Positions 8,277 to 16,096 of a DNA stretch of 64,000 nt are shown here, one piece after another. Under the pieces are notes generated by a model. That model did no database searches and was not told the DNA's origin. It saw nothing but the letters and a program-made list of their open reading frames with translations. This stretch comes from Aeromicrobium chenweiae (GTDB lineage: Bacteria; Actinomycetota; Actinomycetes; Propionibacteriales; Nocardioidaceae): NCBI RefSeq assembly GCF_003065605.1, contig NZ_CP026952.1, positions 3,286,001-3,350,000 of the forward strand. Direction: 5' to 3'. Numbering within the stretch: the stretch's first letter is position 1; each line of letters starts with the position of its first letter. The position numbers and the translations under genes were made by a program.

Positions 8277-8957
8277 ATGACCACTCCCGATCCTCACCAG
8301 CCGGTGGTGGACCTGCGTGCGGCACTGCTCCGCCAGGACGCGGCGGCAGCCAGCGACTTGCTGCGCCGAGTGCCTCTGGCGGTGGCGGTGGCCGAGGGCC
8401 AGGCTCGCGTCGGCCTCGCCGACGGCAGACGCGTGCTCCCGGTGTTCCTGTCGCTCGAGTCGTGGAAGGCGTTTGGATCGACTGACGAGGTCCGGCCGCT
8501 GCCCGCGGCTGACTTCGCAGAAGTCGTCCGACTGCTTGCCGTCGACTCGATCCTGTTCGACCCGGCTCTCCCCACAGCGATCGAGATCCCCGTGGATGAC
8601 GTCGTGGCGATGCTCCGTGGTGTCGTCCCCGGCACCGAGGGTGAGTCGCGGATCCTGGGCGACCTGCACGCCCAGGCAGACGTGGCCCTGCGAGACCGTG
8701 TCGCCGAGCAGATCTCCGACAGCCTGCCGTCGAAGCTGCTCGGGCGGATATGGGCCTTCTCGCGACTCGCTCCAGCTGGCTCGGTCCCGGTTGTCGCCCT
8801 CGCCGCCGGGATCGACGACGCGGATCTCCAACGCGTCGCCGCGGCTCTGCGGGCCTCGGACCTCCCACAAGAACTGGAAGCACTCATCCTCGACGAGAAG
8901 CAGACTCGGCTGGCCGACGAGAACTGGCACGACCTTCGGATCCAGCCTTCGCCGTGA
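8277..8957 (+). CDS. SseB-domain-like protein, candidate immunity protein
   Basis: 226 residues; GGAAGGA about 7 nt before the ATG supports the start. Residues about 10-105 resemble the SseB N-terminal domain: a helix (LRAALLRQDAAAASDLL), VAVAEGQARVGLADGRRVLPVFLS, WKAFGSTDEVRPLPAADF, and FDPALPTAIEIP. The rest is a helical tail of unknown role. SseB-fold proteins are frequent in actinobacterial toxin neighbourhoods, and the position directly after the toxin gene makes an immunity or chaperone role plausible. This is an inference. Its TGA overlaps the GTG of the next gene (GTGA), so the two are translated in tandem. Confidence 0.55.
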   Translation: MTTPDPHQPVVDLRAALLRQDAAAASDLLRRVPLAVAVAEGQARVGLADGRRVLPVFLSLESWKAFGSTDEVRPLPAADFAEVVRLLAVDSILFDPALPTAIEIPVDDVVAMLRGVVPGTEGESRILGDLHAQADVALRDRVAEQISDSLPSKLLGRIWAFSRLAPAGSVPVVALAAGIDDADLQRVAAALRASDLPQELEALILDEKQTRLADENWHDLRIQPSP

Positions 8958-9766
8958 CCCAACCTTGGCCCTCCGGGCGTCTCACCTCGCTCGCGAGCCT
9001 GCGGTCGCTGCCGGGTCACACCGGCATGTCGTTCCGCGGCATCGACCCGGAGTCCGGTTCCAGCGATCCACCGACACGGGCCAGTGTGGGCCTCGTCCCC
9101 ACGTCCCTCGACCTACGAATAGCCACGGAGAACTTCGCGACCGTTCGGTACTACGCGATCATCGGTAGCGGCGCCCGCAACACCGAAGAGGTCTCTCCTC
9201 ACCCGCACGAACGTGAGCGCCTCTACCTGCCGCCGAGCAGGTTCGACGTGATCGGGGCCGTGGACCATGACCGAGCCTCCGCCGTGGTGGTCCAGCAGGT
9301 GGGTAGCCCGGCGTGGGAGCCGTGGGTGAAGATCCGATCACTCATCGAGCGCCACCTCGAGCTCGCGTGGAATCGCCCCGCAGTCGAGATCGCCTCGCCG
9401 GGCAGATTCGTCGGCGACCTGAGCGGGCGAGATCTGCCCTTGCTCCGCCCGTCATTCCTCCAGAACGGAGCCACCGTTCGGGTGGGAAGCCACGAGCACT
9501 ACGGCTGGACAGAACAGACGTGGACCATCCAAGGACTACATCCCGGCCCGTACGCCGTCCACGAGTTCCTGCAGGTGAGCGCCGACGAGGGTTCCCGCCA
9601 GATGTTCCTGCGACGCCGCTTCGACGACCCGGACTGGACGACGACAGCCCCCGGCGAGACCCAGGTGGCGTCATGGCTCGGTCCCGCCCTCCCCGACGGA
9701 GAACCCTTTGAGCCAGCTCGTCGCAATCCCACGTCGTGGCTCTACGTCAAGGTCCGATCGTCGTGA
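8954..9766 (+). CDS. Possible ADP-ribosyltransferase-like toxin-module protein, fused copy
   Basis: 270 residues from the GTG at 8954, which overlaps the previous stop. Its first 155 residues align by eye with the product of 9816-10328, and its last 100 with the start of the product of 10325-10768, so it is a one-piece version of that gene pair. The first half has the order of an R-S-E type ADP-ribosyltransferase: GMSFRGID, then VPTSLDLRIATENFA, then a Gly-rich IIGSGAR and the E-x-E-like HERERLYLPP. That assignment is my inference from motif order. The C-terminus ends abruptly at KVRSS; a neighbouring short frame carries what looks like its original tail (see 9763-9819). Confidence 0.55.
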   Translation: MTQPWPSGRLTSLASLRSLPGHTGMSFRGIDPESGSSDPPTRASVGLVPTSLDLRIATENFATVRYYAIIGSGARNTEEVSPHPHERERLYLPPSRFDVIGAVDHDRASAVVVQQVGSPAWEPWVKIRSLIERHLELAWNRPAVEIASPGRFVGDLSGRDLPLLRPSFLQNGATVRVGSHEHYGWTEQTWTIQGLHPGPYAVHEFLQVSADEGSRQMFLRRRFDDPDWTTTAPGETQVASWLGPALPDGEPFEPARRNPTSWLYVKVRSS

Positions 9767-9819
9767 AGGTCTGGAACGACGACGGTTACTGGGACATCAC
9801 GCTGAAGGAGAAGCCATGA
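9763..9819 (+). pseudogene. Displaced C-terminal tail or 18-codon micro-ORF
   Basis: An 18-codon frame (KVWNDDGYWDITLKEKP after GTG) starts in GTGA overlap with the stop of the previous gene and ends in ATGA overlap with the next. Upstream, GTCAAGGTC (9746-9754) and GTGAAGGTC (9763-9771) form an imperfect direct repeat 17 nt apart. Removing 17 nt joins SWLYVKV directly to WNDDGYWD in one frame, so this is probably the former C-terminus of the preceding gene, cut off by a 17-nt duplication. Confidence 0.45.
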
Positions 9820-10328
9820 CAGACGCACCGCCGCCGCGCGAGAGCCCGGAGGCGGCGGCTGCGCGCCTCCTCGGCGCCCTCGCGAAGCTGCCGAAGTACC
9901 GCGGGCTCAGCTTCCGCGGACTCGATTCGGCCGCCGCCCCCTACCGGGAGGGCGAAGTCGTGGTGAGCCCCGTCATCATCGCGACCACCATGGACCTGCG
10001 CCTCGCGACCCAGAACTTCGCGATCGATCGCGTCCTGGCGATCTTCGGCACCCTCGGGCGCTCGCTCGAGGCCCACTCCCAGCATCCCCAGGAGCGTGAG
10101 GTCGTCTATCTCCCGTCCACCGTCTACAAGGTCGGCGAGACCATGCATGTCGACGGCCTCGAGGTCGTCCTGGTCGAGCAGCTCGACCTCGACCGCGACC
10201 CGACCGAAGCACGCTGGACGACGATCGAGCAGGTCCGGGCACTCGTCGAGAAGCACGTGCCCCAGGCGCGGAGTCGCCCTGAGGTCGCGATCCCGTCGCC
10301 CGGCAAGTTCGTCGGAGCCCTGACATGA
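9816..10328 (+). CDS. Possible ADP-ribosyltransferase-like domain protein, split copy part 1
   Basis: 170 residues; AAGGAG lies 5-10 nt before the ATG. After an Ala/Pro-rich head it gives YRGLSFRGLDS, VIIATTMDLRLATQNFA, AIFGTLGRS, and HPQEREVVYLPST, then IPSPGKFVGAL at the end. The Arg, Thr/Ser-containing strand and E-R-E order match the R-S-E arrangement of ADP-ribosyltransferases, but the central motif is TTM rather than STS, so activity is doubtful. It is a paralogue of the first half of 8954-9766. Without a secretion domain it could be an orphan toxin cassette or a neutralising homologue. It overlaps the following gene by ATGA, which is the other half of the same ancestral protein. Confidence 0.5.
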   Translation: MTDAPPPRESPEAAAARLLGALAKLPKYRGLSFRGLDSAAAPYREGEVVVSPVIIATTMDLRLATQNFAIDRVLAIFGTLGRSLEAHSQHPQEREVVYLPSTVYKVGETMHVDGLEVVLVEQLDLDRDPTEARWTTIEQVRALVEKHVPQARSRPEVAIPSPGKFVGALT

Positions 10329-10768
10329 GCGCGGCGAGGCACGACCAGATGTGGACCATCGAAGAGCTGTTCCCCGGAACGCGGTCCGCGCGTGGAATTC
10401 ACATCTCGGTCCGCCGCGGGCGAGAGTTCATCGAGCTGATCGAGGGCACCGACTACGTCAGGGTGCTGACCGACGCACACGACCTGCCCGAGTCGCTCGA
10501 GCGCGGCGACTCCCCCAAGGGGCGGTGGGTGCGGCTCGCGAAGGCAGATCTCGACCGACGCTTTGCCCGCAACGTCACCGCGATGTGGGACGGCCAACGG
10601 GTGGCGGTCACGGGCAGCACCGGCGAGCTGGCGCACATCGGCTTCAACGGGTCGTCCGAGTGGGCCGAAGAGCACGATCTGCACGGTTCGCAGTACGAGG
10701 GCTGGCTCGGCAGCGTGCCGGCGGCCGAGCTGAGCGACGTCCAGGTCGTGGAGAGGGAGCTGTCATGA
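10325..10768 (+). CDS. Hypothetical toxin-module protein, split copy part 2
   Basis: 147 residues. The start QMWTIEELFPG corresponds to QTWTIQGLHPG in the second half of 8954-9766, and RRFARNVTAMW corresponds to RRNPTSW near its end, so this is the C-terminal half of the duplicated protein translated as its own gene. It then continues with about 50 extra residues (a GQRVAVTGSTGELAHIGF hairpin and SSEWAEEHDLHGSQYEGWLG) that the shortened fused copy lacks. The fold looks like mixed strand and helix. ATGA overlap with the upstream gene suggests coupled translation, so both halves may still assemble. Function unknown. Confidence 0.5.
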   Translation: MSAARHDQMWTIEELFPGTRSARGIHISVRRGREFIELIEGTDYVRVLTDAHDLPESLERGDSPKGRWVRLAKADLDRRFARNVTAMWDGQRVAVTGSTGELAHIGFNGSSEWAEEHDLHGSQYEGWLGSVPAAELSDVQVVERELS

Positions 10769-10890
10769 CGGGCACCGAGATGCTGAAGGTGCTCTGACCG
10801 GGTCAGGTGCAAGGAATCCTGCAGCACGGGGTCAGCAGCATCGCCGGACCGGTCGTCCGGGCGGCCGACCTGCGGTGGTCGACGTCCTGA
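10765..10890 (+). pseudogene. Short gene remnant with an in-frame TGA
   Basis: From the ATG at 10765 (ATGA overlap with the previous stop) the frame reads 10 codons, meets TGA at 10795-10797, and then stays open for 30 more codons to a TGA at 10888-10890. The second stretch (QGILQHGVSSIAGPVVRAADL) has normal protein character and composition. It looks like a small gene broken by a nonsense change, or the end of a lost module. Too short for a firm call. Confidence 0.3.
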
Positions 10891-11558
10891 GATTCCGCAA
10901 GCATCCGCTCATGCGGATGTCGAACCCTGACGACGCCGGCGCGGGTCACGTGCCGTCGTACGTCCACGGCTTCCTGCCCGGTGCCGGCGAGATCGTGCCG
11001 GTCTTCGACCTCGCCCGCACCCGGGTGCCCACCGGCACCGAGCTGTGGCGCCTGCGCGCCGAGGGCGAGCCGGGCCTGAAGCTCATCTATGACGGGCCGG
11101 CGCACGGCTGGCGCAGGGCGCCCTCGTACTTCCCGCCGCTGCACATCGTCGGCCCCCGGGCGATGTGGCGGGGGCTCGACCTCCCCGCCGCGTTCACGCC
11201 GGACATCACCCATGTCGAGCTCGTGCACGTGGGAGACGCCGCCCCGGACGGTTTCGAGGCGGTGCGCCCGCAGGTCTCCCGCGTGGTCATCCCGGTCTCG
11301 GAGTGCGAGAGCATCTTCGAGGCCGTCCTCACCGCCAGCTGGCGCGGCCACGGTGCTCGCGTCCTGCAACGCGCTGGCGAGCACGCCCTGCTCGAGCTTG
11401 CGGGCCTGTCCCCCGACGTCGCCGAGTCCGTCGGGGCGACCGTCGTCGAGCCCGGCGTGCACGAGGCCGTCGTCCCCTACAGCGAGCTGACGGACGTCGA
11501 CGGAGTGACGTACGAGCTGGACCCCCGGTCTGCGGGTCGGAACGCCGAGCACCCGTGA
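10875..11558 (+). CDS. Hypothetical protein of the toxin/immunity island
   Basis: 227 residues from GTG 10875; an ATG at 10911 (MRMSNPDDAG) is an alternative and might be preferred because the GTG lies inside the preceding remnant. I do not recognise the family. It contains several Pro/Trp-rich strands (YVHGFLPGAGEIVPVFDLAR, GWRRAPSYFPPLH) and a FEAVLTASWRGHGARVL helix, giving an acidic, soluble, single-domain protein with no signal peptide or membrane segment. Position after broken toxin pieces and before a second small gene, with GTGA overlap, suggests an immunity or effector-accessory role, but no more can be said. Confidence 0.5.
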   Translation: MVDVLRFRKHPLMRMSNPDDAGAGHVPSYVHGFLPGAGEIVPVFDLARTRVPTGTELWRLRAEGEPGLKLIYDGPAHGWRRAPSYFPPLHIVGPRAMWRGLDLPAAFTPDITHVELVHVGDAAPDGFEAVRPQVSRVVIPVSECESIFEAVLTASWRGHGARVLQRAGEHALLELAGLSPDVAESVGATVVEPGVHEAVVPYSELTDVDGVTYELDPRSAGRNAEHP

Positions 11559-11863
11559 CGACGGCCGACGGAGCACTCGACCTCGACGCGCTCGCGGCTC
11601 GCCTGCGGGCCAAGGGATACGGCGAGTTCGTCGACTTCTTCATCTCCAACCGCGCCGATGGCACGCTCACCTCGAGCGAGCTGATGTGCCTGTCATTCCG
11701 CGACGGCCGCTACCGCGTCTGGTACCGCGACATGGGCCAGGACAACGAGCTGTGCCTGACCGAGGACCCCCACGAGGCCGAGCGCGTCTTCGTCCACCAC
11801 ACCCGCAGGCTCGTCAAGGCCCGCTATCCCCGACGTCGGTGGCCGGAGGACGAACAGACCTGA
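11555..11863 (+). CDS. Small probable immunity-type protein
   Basis: 102 residues from the GTG at 11555, which overlaps the upstream stop. A helix (LDLDALAARLRAKGYGEFVDFFIS) is followed by antiparallel strands (LMCLSFRDGRYRVWYRDMG, ELCLTEDPHEAERVFVHHTRRL) and a basic tail. This pattern of a short helix, then VWYRDMG-like strand and a helix ending FVHHTRRLVKA, is common among small actinobacterial immunity proteins and related orphan genes of toxin islands. No catalytic motif is visible. It is the last gene of the island; a long hairpin and then the convergent eccC follow. Confidence 0.5.
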   Translation: MTTADGALDLDALAARLRAKGYGEFVDFFISNRADGTLTSSELMCLSFRDGRYRVWYRDMGQDNELCLTEDPHEAERVFVHHTRRLVKARYPRRRWPEDEQT

Positions 11864-11886
11864 ACGCCGAGTGGCGCATTTCCGCT

Positions 11887-11947
11887 CGCGAGTGGCGCAG
11901 GACGGCGTTTTTGGACGGCGTGTCGCCGCCATCTTGCGCCACTCGCG
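11887..11947. terminator. Inverted repeat between toxin island and eccC
   Basis: Exact 13-bp arms CGCGAGTGGCGCA (11887-11899) and its complement (11935-11947), extended imperfectly inwards (GGACGGCG against CGCCGCCATCT). A T5 tract (11908-11912) lies in the loop. GAGTGGCGCA also occurs as a direct copy just to the left (11870-11879). Both flanking genes end here, so a two-way terminator is likely. Confidence 0.6.
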
Positions 11948-11960
11948 GAATCGGGCGGGG

Positions 11961-14900
11961 CTACGTCGTGGGCGGGGCCCAGGCGGTCTGGATGATCTCC
12001 ACGCCGCGGTCGCGCGTGATGAGCTGTGCGCGTCCGGCCTGCGCCGGCCGCGGCCGGGCGTTGCCGATCAGCGGCCCCTCGTCGGGGCTGCCCGAGAGCA
12101 GGATGCCGGGCTGGGCGAGCTCGCGCAGCGTCTGCAGCACGGGGTCGAACGACGCGCGGGACGCTCCTCCCGAGCGCCGGGCCACGACCATGTGCAGACC
12201 GACATCGCGGCCCTGCGCCAGGTACGGCACGAGCGGCGCCAGCGGTGAGGCGTTCTGCGGCGACACCAGGTCGTAGTCGTCGACCAGGACGTACGCGTCG
12301 GGTCCGCTCCACCACGATCGGCTGCGCAGCTGGTCGGGGGTCACGTCCGGGCCGGGCAGGCGGCTCTTGAGCACCTCGGCCAGGCCTCCGATCACGGCCT
12401 CGATCTGCGCGGCGCTCGACACGTACTCCATCTGGAACTCGTCGGGCAGCTCTCCGAGCATCGCGCGCCGGTAGTCCACGACGATGATCTGCGCCTGGGC
12501 CGGCGTGCGGCTGCGCATCACGTCTCGGGCGTACGCGCGCAGCAGGGAGCTCTTGCCCGACCGGCCGTCGCCGTAGACCAGCAGGTGCGGCTCGGCCTCC
12601 ACGTCGAGGCCGACCGGTGCGAGGTCGCGCTCGTCGATGCCGAGGAGCACCCGCGGGTCGTCGGCCTGTCCGGCGAGCTCGCGCACCCGGTCGAGATCGA
12701 TCCGGGACGGCAGCAGCCGCAGCTTGGGGCCGCCCTGTCCCGGCCAGGACGCCCTGACCCGGGCCACGAGGTCGTCGACCGCGGGGCCGACGGTCGCACC
12801 GTCCGCCTTGCCGTCGAGACGCGGCAGGGCCGACAGGAAGTGCAGCTTGGACGTCACGAGACCGCGACCGGGGCGCTCGGCGGGGACGAGCTGGGCGACC
12901 TTGCGGTCGATCTCGGAGTCGGTCGGGTCGCCGAGACGCAGCTCGAGCCGGGTGCCGAAGAGATCACGCATCGCGGCGCGGAAGTCGCCCCAGCGGGACG
13001 CGGCAGCGAGGACGTGGATGCCGTAGGTGAGGCCGCGCTGGGCCAGGGTCTGCATCTCCATCTCGAGGGAGTCGAAGTCCGCGCGGAGCGTGCTCCAGCC
13101 GTCGATCACGAGGTAGACGTCGCCGTACCCGTCGTCGACCGAGCCCTCGCGCCGGCGGGCGCGGTAGGTCTCGACCGAGTCGATGCCCTGCTGGCGCAGG
13201 TACGCCTCGCGGCGGTCGGCGATGCCGTTGACCTCGGCGAAGATGCGACGCACGACGTCCGGCTCCGCACGGGTGCCGACACCGGAGACGTGCGGCAGGT
13301 CGGTCATGGCCGAGAAGGTGCCACCGCCGAAGTCCAGGACGTAGATCTGGGAGTCCCGCGGGCTGGACGTGAGGGCGATGCTCGCGACGACGGTGCGCAG
13401 CACGGTGCTCTTGCCGCTGCGCGGACCACCCACGACCGCGAGGTGGCCGCCGGCGCCGGACAGGTCGACCGTCAGCACCTCACGACGCTGCTCGCGCGGA
13501 CGGTCGAGCGTGCCGACCGGGACCCGGAGTCCCCCGTAGACGCTCCAGCGCGACGACAGCAGGCCGGCGTCGTCGGTCTCGGCCAGGTCGGGCATGAGGA
13601 CGTCGAGCGTGTCGGGCACGTCGAGCGGGGGCAGCCAGACCTGGTGCGCCTGCGGGCCCTGCCCGACCATCGTGTCGACCGCGATGTCGAGGACGGTCGC
13701 GGTGCTCTCGGCGACGGGGGCCACCACGACCTCGGGCTCCTCCGGCTCGGCGTCGAGCGGCGCCAGCACGTGCGTGGTGGTGAACGGCAGGATGCTGCGC
13801 GCCTGGGCGCCCTCCTGCATCGCGGCGGCGGCCCGCCGGGGGGGCGGCCCGGAGACGTACGCAGCCTTGAACCGCGTCGTGCTCGACTGGTCCGCCTTGA
13901 GGTAGCCGAGACCAGGGACCGAGGGCAGCTCGTACGCGTCGGGCGAGCCGAGCACGGCACGGGACTCCGCGGCCGAGAACGTCCGCAGGCCGATCCGGTA
14001 CGACAGGTGGCTCTCGAGGCCGCGGAGGCGTCCCTCCTCCAGCCGCTGCGAGGCGAGCAGCAGGTGCAGGCCCAGCGAGCGGCCGAGGCGGCCGATGGCG
14101 ACGAACAGGTCGATGAAGTCGGGCTTGGCCGACAGCATCTCGGAGAACTCGTCGACGACGATGAACAGGCTGGGCAGCGGCTCGAGGTCCTCGCCTGCGG
14201 CGCGGGCCTTCTCGTAGTCGCGGACCGACGCGTAGTTGCCCGCCTTGCGCAGAAGCTCCTGCCGCCGCACCATCTCGCCGGACAGCGCGTCCTGCATGCG
14301 GTCGACCAGCGGCAGCTCGTCCTCGAGGTTGGTGATGACGGCCGACACGTGCGGCAGGTCGGACAGACCCGCGAACGTCGCGCCGCCCTTGAAGTCGACG
14401 AGGACCATGTTGAGGGTCTCGGACGAGTGGGTCAGCGCGAGCCCGAGGACGAGCGTTCGCAGCAGCTCGGACTTGCCCGATCCGGTCGCACCGATGACCA
14501 GGCCGTGCGGGCCCATGCCCTGCTGGGCCGACTCCTTGATGTCGAGGTAGACCGGGGCACCGGTGGCCCCGACGCCGATGGGCACCCGCAGCTGGTCGCG
14601 GGCGGGACGCTCGCGCCAGGCGTCCTGGACGTTGAGGTTGCGGACGTCGCCGAGGCCCAACAGGTCGGTGAGGTCGGGCGTCCCGGCCATGGCGTCGTCG
14701 CGCACCGGACCCTCGACCGCGCCGAGCGGGGCCAGCCGGCGGGCGAACGCCTCGGCGGACGGCAGGTCGAGGTGGTCGGCGGTCGCGCGGACGGGCTCCT
14801 CGTGCCGGCGCCAGGCCGTCACGGCGAGGTCGTCGCGACGGTCCTCGAACTCCAGCCGCAGCCGGGTCGGGTCCTCGAGCTCGCCCCAGCGCTCTGGGAG

Positions 14901-15920
14901 CTCGAGCACCGTGACGCCGTGGACGCCTTCCTCAGGCACGAGGTGGTTGCCCGGGGGCAGCGCCGCGCCGTCGACCACGAGCAGGACGTGCGGACCCTCG
15001 ACGGGCTGCTCCGCACCGAACCGCGGACGATCGATCAGCTCGCGAGGAAGCATCGCGGCCAGGTCGTCGATCGATCCCGACACCATGCGGCTCGGTCCGA
15101 CCGCGTCGCTCTCCCGGCCGCTCTGGGCCTGCGGCAGCCACTTGACCCAGTCCCAGTGCCGGGCCGCGTCGCCGTCCGTGAGCACCGCCACGACGAGCTG
15201 GTCGGGGGCGTGGAACGCCGCGGCCTCGCAGACCATCGAGCGGGCCAGCCCGCGCACGTACCCCTCGGGACCAATGAGCTCGATGCGACTGAACGCCCCC
15301 AGGTCGATCGCTGCCGGCAGGCTCGGCTGCGCCCGGTGCACCGCGAGCAGCCGGTGCAGCGCGGACGCGCACACGGGGTCGACCTGGTCGATCGGTGCCG
15401 TCTCCGGCGGGACCAGGTCGACGGCGAGCGGCTGCGTCGACGTCCCGTAGCGGACGTGCAGGCGGTGCGGATCCTCCGCGCCCCGCTCCCACACCCGGCT
15501 GCCCTCCTCGGCGAAGGTGGCCAGGACCGACGGCGACGGGTGCAGCCAGACCAGGCCCTCGCGCTGCGCCTCGGCCACGCTCCGTACGTTGCCCCGGACC
15601 GTCGAAAGGTACTGCAGGTACTCACGCCGGGCGCCCACCACCTTCGTCTTGCGCTGCTTGAGCTGGCGCTCGACGTTCACCGCGACGAATCCCAGCGTCG
15701 CCACCAGGAACATGCCGGCGGCGATGAACCCGCGCGCGCCGGCGCCGCTGGAGGCCACGAAGACGATCGAGCCCACGCTCGCGAGCATGGGCAGCGCCAT
15801 CATCAGCGCGCCGCCGATGCCCTCGTGCGGCTGGAGCTCGGGAGGCGCCTGGAGCACGAGCTGCCCCTCGGGCACGGCCGGTCGCTCGATGCGCTCCCCG
15901 CGGCGCAGCGTGGTGGACAC
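11961..15920 (-). CDS. eccC: Type VII secretion FtsK/SpoIIIE ATPase EccC
   Basis: 1319 residues from the GTG at 15920, chosen because GGAGG lies about 6 nt upstream and because the family begins in this way; the frame extends further but without such a site. Two membrane helices follow residue about 40 (LMMALPMLASVGSIVFVAS and FIAAGMFLVATLGFVAV). Three FtsK-like ATPase modules follow, with Walker A motifs GATGSGKSE (about 473), GGPRSGKST (about 829) and GDGRSGKSS (about 1115). EccC powers the ESX core complex in the membrane and recruits WXG100 substrates through its C-terminal modules. Length is normal for the fused EccCa-EccCb form. It is divergent from the other secretion genes, with the shared control region at 15921-16096. 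Confidence 0.93.
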   Translation of the reverse strand: MSTTLRRGERIERPAVPEGQLVLQAPPELQPHEGIGGALMMALPMLASVGSIVFVASSGAGARGFIAAGMFLVATLGFVAVNVERQLKQRKTKVVGARREYLQYLSTVRGNVRSVAEAQREGLVWLHPSPSVLATFAEEGSRVWERGAEDPHRLHVRYGTSTQPLAVDLVPPETAPIDQVDPVCASALHRLLAVHRAQPSLPAAIDLGAFSRIELIGPEGYVRGLARSMVCEAAAFHAPDQLVVAVLTDGDAARHWDWVKWLPQAQSGRESDAVGPSRMVSGSIDDLAAMLPRELIDRPRFGAEQPVEGPHVLLVVDGAALPPGNHLVPEEGVHGVTVLELPERWGELEDPTRLRLEFEDRRDDLAVTAWRRHEEPVRATADHLDLPSAEAFARRLAPLGAVEGPVRDDAMAGTPDLTDLLGLGDVRNLNVQDAWRERPARDQLRVPIGVGATGAPVYLDIKESAQQGMGPHGLVIGATGSGKSELLRTLVLGLALTHSSETLNMVLVDFKGGATFAGLSDLPHVSAVITNLEDELPLVDRMQDALSGEMVRRQELLRKAGNYASVRDYEKARAAGEDLEPLPSLFIVVDEFSEMLSAKPDFIDLFVAIGRLGRSLGLHLLLASQRLEEGRLRGLESHLSYRIGLRTFSAAESRAVLGSPDAYELPSVPGLGYLKADQSSTTRFKAAYVSGPPPRRAAAAMQEGAQARSILPFTTTHVLAPLDAEPEEPEVVVAPVAESTATVLDIAVDTMVGQGPQAHQVWLPPLDVPDTLDVLMPDLAETDDAGLLSSRWSVYGGLRVPVGTLDRPREQRREVLTVDLSGAGGHLAVVGGPRSGKSTVLRTVVASIALTSSPRDSQIYVLDFGGGTFSAMTDLPHVSGVGTRAEPDVVRRIFAEVNGIADRREAYLRQQGIDSVETYRARRREGSVDDGYGDVYLVIDGWSTLRADFDSLEMEMQTLAQRGLTYGIHVLAAASRWGDFRAAMRDLFGTRLELRLGDPTDSEIDRKVAQLVPAERPGRGLVTSKLHFLSALPRLDGKADGATVGPAVDDLVARVRASWPGQGGPKLRLLPSRIDLDRVRELAGQADDPRVLLGIDERDLAPVGLDVEAEPHLLVYGDGRSGKSSLLRAYARDVMRSRTPAQAQIIVVDYRRAMLGELPDEFQMEYVSSAAQIEAVIGGLAEVLKSRLPGPDVTPDQLRSRSWWSGPDAYVLVDDYDLVSPQNASPLAPLVPYLAQGRDVGLHMVVARRSGGASRASFDPVLQTLRELAQPGILLSGSPDEGPLIGNARPRPAQAGRAQLITRDRGVEIIQTAWAPPTT

Positions 15921-16096
15921 GTGGACCTCCGTCTGACGAAGAAGAAGGGGGCCACCCTGCAGCACCCCCGTTGCCCGGCCAATCCTAGGGGGAACCCGGG
16001 CCAGGAGGCACCACGAACGGCAGATGATCGCGACACGCTGTGACGACAAGGTCCCGTTCATCAGGCACCATGTACCCCAGGCGAAAAGGGGGGGCC

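Noticed and set aside
8750..8953. Longer start for the fused ADP-ribosyltransferase-like gene (from about 8750)
   Set aside because: This would overlap the SseB-domain gene by over 200 nt; the GTG at 8954 in GTGA overlap is the natural start.
10795..10797. In-frame TGA as a possible selenocysteine codon
   Set aside because: No SECIS-like hairpin directly follows, no selenocysteine machinery is visible, and the frame is too small and unrecognised; a nonsense change is simpler.
12585..16043. A plus-strand open frame of about 1150 codons opposite eccC
   Set aside because: Shadow of the EccC gene; composition is dominated by Arg, Gly, Asp and Val and no domain can be seen.
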